The translations under genes and the position numbers were made by a program. Below, one piece after another: positions 43,811-46,216 of a stretch of 46,216 nucleotides of DNA (its first letter is position 1; each line of letters opens with the position of its first letter). The notes under the pieces are model-generated. The model made no database searches. It was not told the DNA's origin and worked only from the letters and a program-made list of their open reading frames with translations. This DNA is from Flavobacterium subsaxonicum WB 4.1-42 = DSM 21790 (lineage in GTDB: Bacteria; Bacteroidota; Bacteroidia; Flavobacteriales; Flavobacteriaceae), in assembly GCF_000422725.1 (NCBI RefSeq), contig NZ_KE383909.1, forward strand, positions 118,124 to 164,339, in the 5' to 3' direction.

Positions 43811-43863
43811 GCCACGACCTGTACTAATCCGCTCTTTCTGTAGAAATTAGTGTAATTCGTGGC
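43811..43863. repeat. Nested inverted repeat between rhaEW and rhaI (REP-like)
   Basis: Outer arms GCCACGA/TCGTGGC (43811-43817, 43857-43863) and inner arms ACTAAT/ATTAGT (43823-43828, 43846-43851), with symmetric 5-nt internal loops, fill most of the 108-nt gap between two genes of one operon. The AATTCGTGGC end resembles short intergenic repeats I have seen in flavobacterial genomes; this is recollection. It may act as an mRNA stabiliser or partial terminator. Confidence 0.55.
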
Positions 43864-43889
43864 AAACTATAAACCAAACCTCAATTTAA

Positions 43890-45170
43890 ATGAAGATTAC
43901 ACAACAGCATATAGCTGACCTCAATAAAAAAGAAGATACTCTATTTACGTCCGAACTTGACCTGATAACCAACAGGTTTGCAAAAAAAGGTGTAGATGTA
44001 AACAGTATTATAGATAAAGTAGCCGCCTTTCAGGTGGCTATTCCCAGTTGGGCGTTGGGCGCGGGGGGTACCCGTTTTGGGCGTTTTTCCTATGGTGGCG
44101 AGCCTGCAACTTTAGAGCAAAAACTGGATGATATCGGTATCCTTCACGCCCTTACCAAATCGGCCGGAGCCGTGTCATTGCACATTCCGTGGGATATCCC
44201 ACAGGATTATAAGGCCATAAAAGAAGTGGCATCGGGTCACGGAATTATTTTTGATGCCATGAACTCCAATACGTTTCAGGATCAGCAGGGTGCTAAAGAG
44301 AGCTATAAGCATGGATCACTAAGCAGTACCGTAGCCGCCTCGCGTGATTACGCCATTCAGCACAACCTCGATGTTATTAAAATAGGCGAACAGTTAGGAT
44401 CTAAAAGCCTGACCGTCTGGCTTGCCGACGGGTCTAACTTTCCGGGGCAGCGCAACTTCCAGACTGTACTAAAACATGCCGAAGACAGCCTTAAATCCAT
44501 TTATGCCGGTCTTCCTGCCGACTGGAGCCTGTTTATAGAATACAAGCCGTACGAGCCTGCATTTTACAGCACCGTTATACAAGACTGGGGCACATCGCTT
44601 ATGCTGGCAAATGCCTGTGGCGACAGGGCTTACACGCTTGTAGACCTTGGTCACCACCTGCCTAATACCAATATTGAGCAAATTGTGGCAACACTAATGT
44701 ACAAAGGCAAATTGGGCGGTTTCCATTTTAACGACAGTAAATATGGCGATGATGATATTACCGTGGGCTCTATAAAACCGTATCCGTTATTCCTGATATT
44801 TAATGAGTTGGTGTATGGTATGGAAAACAACCCGCAAAACCCTGACCTTGCCTGGATGATAGATGCCAGCCATAATACAAAAGACCCACTCGAAGACTTA
44901 ATACAATCGTTAGAAGCTATTTTAATAGCTTACACCCAGGCGTTACTGGTTAACCAGGATGAGCTTAGGGCGGCACAGCAGGACAATGATGTGGTTAAAT
45001 GCCAGGAAATTTTGCAGGATGCCTACCGTACCGATGTTCGCCCTATACTTAAGGCAGCACGCCAAAAAGCGGGTGGGGCCATAGATCCGTTAGCGGCATA
45101 CAGGTCGCTTGCTGTACGCAGCACACTTATTACAGAAAGAGGAAGCAATAGTAAAGCTACAGGCTTGTAA
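43890..45170 (+). CDS. rhaI: L-rhamnose isomerase
   Basis: Converts L-rhamnose to L-rhamnulose in the cytoplasm. The 426-residue protein resembles the Pseudomonas stutzeri RhaI type rather than E. coli RhaA. Metal ligands are visible at Glu217, Asp252, His279 and Asp287/Asp289 (IEYKPYEP, VDLGHH, GFHFNDSKYGDDD). Their spacing agrees, with an offset of two, with the ligands I recall for the P. stutzeri enzyme. It begins 108 nt after rhaEW and ends 12 nt before the kinase gene. Confidence 0.93.
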   Translation: MKITQQHIADLNKKEDTLFTSELDLITNRFAKKGVDVNSIIDKVAAFQVAIPSWALGAGGTRFGRFSYGGEPATLEQKLDDIGILHALTKSAGAVSLHIPWDIPQDYKAIKEVASGHGIIFDAMNSNTFQDQQGAKESYKHGSLSSTVAASRDYAIQHNLDVIKIGEQLGSKSLTVWLADGSNFPGQRNFQTVLKHAEDSLKSIYAGLPADWSLFIEYKPYEPAFYSTVIQDWGTSLMLANACGDRAYTLVDLGHHLPNTNIEQIVATLMYKGKLGGFHFNDSKYGDDDITVGSIKPYPLFLIFNELVYGMENNPQNPDLAWMIDASHNTKDPLEDLIQSLEAILIAYTQALLVNQDELRAAQQDNDVVKCQEILQDAYRTDVRPILKAARQKAGGAIDPLAAYRSLAVRSTLITERGSNSKATGL

Positions 45171-45182
45171 ATAACAGTACTT

Positions 45183-46216
45183 ATGCTAAAAGTTAATGCC
45201 GTTTTTGATATTGGCAAAACCAACAAAAAATTTTTTCTTTTTGATGACGATTATAATGAGGTGCATCGCCAGTACGTAAACCTGCCGCTTACCGTAGACG
45301 AGGATGGCTTTGAAACCGAAGACCTTGAGGCCCTTCGCCATTGGATGAAGGATACCTTTGATACCGTGCTTGAAAATGCGGAGTTTGATGTAAAAACGCT
45401 CAACTTTTCATCGTACGGGGCCAGTTTTGTGCACCTTGATTATAAAGGTAAAGCGCTAACGCCCCTGTATAATTATACCAAAGATATTCCCGCAGATATT
45501 ACCAATGAGTTTTATAAAAAATACGGCGACTCGTTAACCATTGCTGCCCAAACGGCATCGCCACAATCGGGTATGCTTAATTCGGGCATGCAATTGTATT
45601 GGCTAAAATATTATAAGCCAGAGGTTTTTAGCCAGATAAAATACAGCCTGCATTTGCCGCAGTACCTTTCGTATCTGTTTACGGGTATACCGGTAAGCGA
45701 GTACACCAGCATTGGCTGCCATACCAATTTGTGGAATTTTGATGCCGAAGAGTACCACGCATGGGTACATGCCGAAGGTATCGACAAAATATTACCGCCC
45801 ATAGTGCCTACATCGGCCAGTATAAACACCACCTATAAAGACAAAAAGATAAAAATAGGGGTGGGCATACACGACAGCTCTTCGGCATTGCTGCCGTATA
45901 TTCTAAGCAAAAAAAAGCCATTTTTGTTACTCTCGACAGGCACATGGAGTATTGCGCTAAATCCGTATAATTCAGAAAGCTTAAGCACCGAAGATATAGA
46001 AAACAATTGCCTTAATTACCTGCGCATAGATGGCAAACGTGTAAAAGCCTCCCGTTTTTTTATGGGTAACGAGTACCGCCTTCAGGTAGAGAAACTTACC
46101 GATTATTATGAAAAAGAGTACGGCTACCACCGCGAGGTACGTTTTGACCAGGACATTTACCTAAAGCTGATGGAAAAACCTGCCGTGTACTTTAAATTTG
46201 AAGGAATTGCTTTGCA
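45183..46216 (+). CDS. rhaK: FGGY-family rhamnulose kinase, 5' part
   Basis: An open frame from ATG 45183 to the window end (344 codons, no stop). It starts MLKVNAVFDIGKTNKKFFLFD, the phosphate-binding strand-turn of FGGY sugar kinases in the GKTNKK variant. Later come SSYGASFVHLD, GVGIHDSSSALLPYIL and LLLSTGTWSIALNP, which form the sugar- and ATP-binding core. With rhaEW and rhaI in the same operon, the substrate is most likely L-rhamnulose, giving L-rhamnulose-1-phosphate. The C-terminal part lies beyond the window. Confidence 0.9.
   Translation, partial: MLKVNAVFDIGKTNKKFFLFDDDYNEVHRQYVNLPLTVDEDGFETEDLEALRHWMKDTFDTVLENAEFDVKTLNFSSYGASFVHLDYKGKALTPLYNYTKDIPADITNEFYKKYGDSLTIAAQTASPQSGMLNSGMQLYWLKYYKPEVFSQIKYSLHLPQYLSYLFTGIPVSEYTSIGCHTNLWNFDAEEYHAWVHAEGIDKILPPIVPTSASINTTYKDKKIKIGVGIHDSSSALLPYILSKKKPFLLLSTGTWSIALNPYNSESLSTEDIENNCLNYLRIDGKRVKASRFFMGNEYRLQVEKLTDYYEKEYGYHREVRFDQDIYLKLMEKPAVYFKFEGIAL

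Noticed and set aside
43818..43825. CCTGTACT between rhaEW and rhaI as a fifth regulon site
   Set aside because: Only 8 of 13 bases match and there is no -7 box at the 18-nt distance; it is part of the nested hairpin.
1..46216. CRISPR arrays, phage genes, transposases, tRNA or rRNA genes
   Set aside because: No regularly spaced repeats, integrase or transposase motifs, or tRNA cloverleaf sequences were recognised.

Overview
The window looks like chromosomal DNA of a Flavobacterium-type Bacteroidetes. Signs are SusC/SusD and TonB-dependent receptors, a C-terminal type IX secretion (T9SS) sorting domain, a lipoprotein with a CSDDD-type surface export signal, and repeated TAnnTTTG promoter -7 boxes. 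No rRNA, tRNA, CRISPR array or insertion sequence was seen.

Region 1 (1-8554): the 3' end of an FMN-dependent alpha-hydroxy-acid dehydrogenase, a luciferase-like flavin oxidoreductase, then a minus-strand iron/siderophore locus (TonB receptor, DUF4374-type surface lipoprotein, PepSY membrane protein). This locus has the layout of the xenosiderophore system XusABC of Bacteroides. A small XRE regulator and a truncated VIT/CCC1-type metal transporter follow.

Region 2 (8555-27322): a molybdenum-enzyme island. A TonB receptor precedes a periplasmic molybdenum hydroxylase (2Fe-2S subunit, diheme cytochrome c, Tat-exported large subunit). Next is a nine-gene molybdenum-cofactor operon: xdhC, moaA, mocA, moeA, a TauE-type permease, moaD, moeB-rhodanese, moaE and a moaC-mogA fusion. 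A convergent cysteine desulfurase follows, then a three-subunit PaoABC-type enzyme without export signals. MocA without a visible MobA suggests the cytosine-dinucleotide form of the cofactor.

Region 3 (27690-46216): a rhamnose-linked polysaccharide/glycoside utilisation locus. On the minus strand lie a multidomain GH5, SusD, SusC, GH3, a GntR-family sensor-regulator, a GH78-like rhamnosidase and RhaT. On the plus strand lie the cytoplasmic pathway genes rhaEW (aldolase-dehydrogenase fusion), rhaI and the start of the rhamnulose kinase gene. The scheme: GH5/GH3/GH78 cleave a glucose- and rhamnose-containing substrate outside the cytoplasm, SusCD imports fragments, RhaT imports rhamnose, and RhaI, the kinase and RhaEW convert it to DHAP and L-lactate.

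The most striking new signal is a 13-bp site (consensus ASYACAGGATACY in the direction of transcription) in front of four transcription units: susC, GH3, rhaT and rhaEW. Each copy lies exactly 18 nt upstream of a TAnnTTTG-like -7 box and in the same orientation. It looks like the activator site of one regulon, probably of the GntR protein encoded in the middle.
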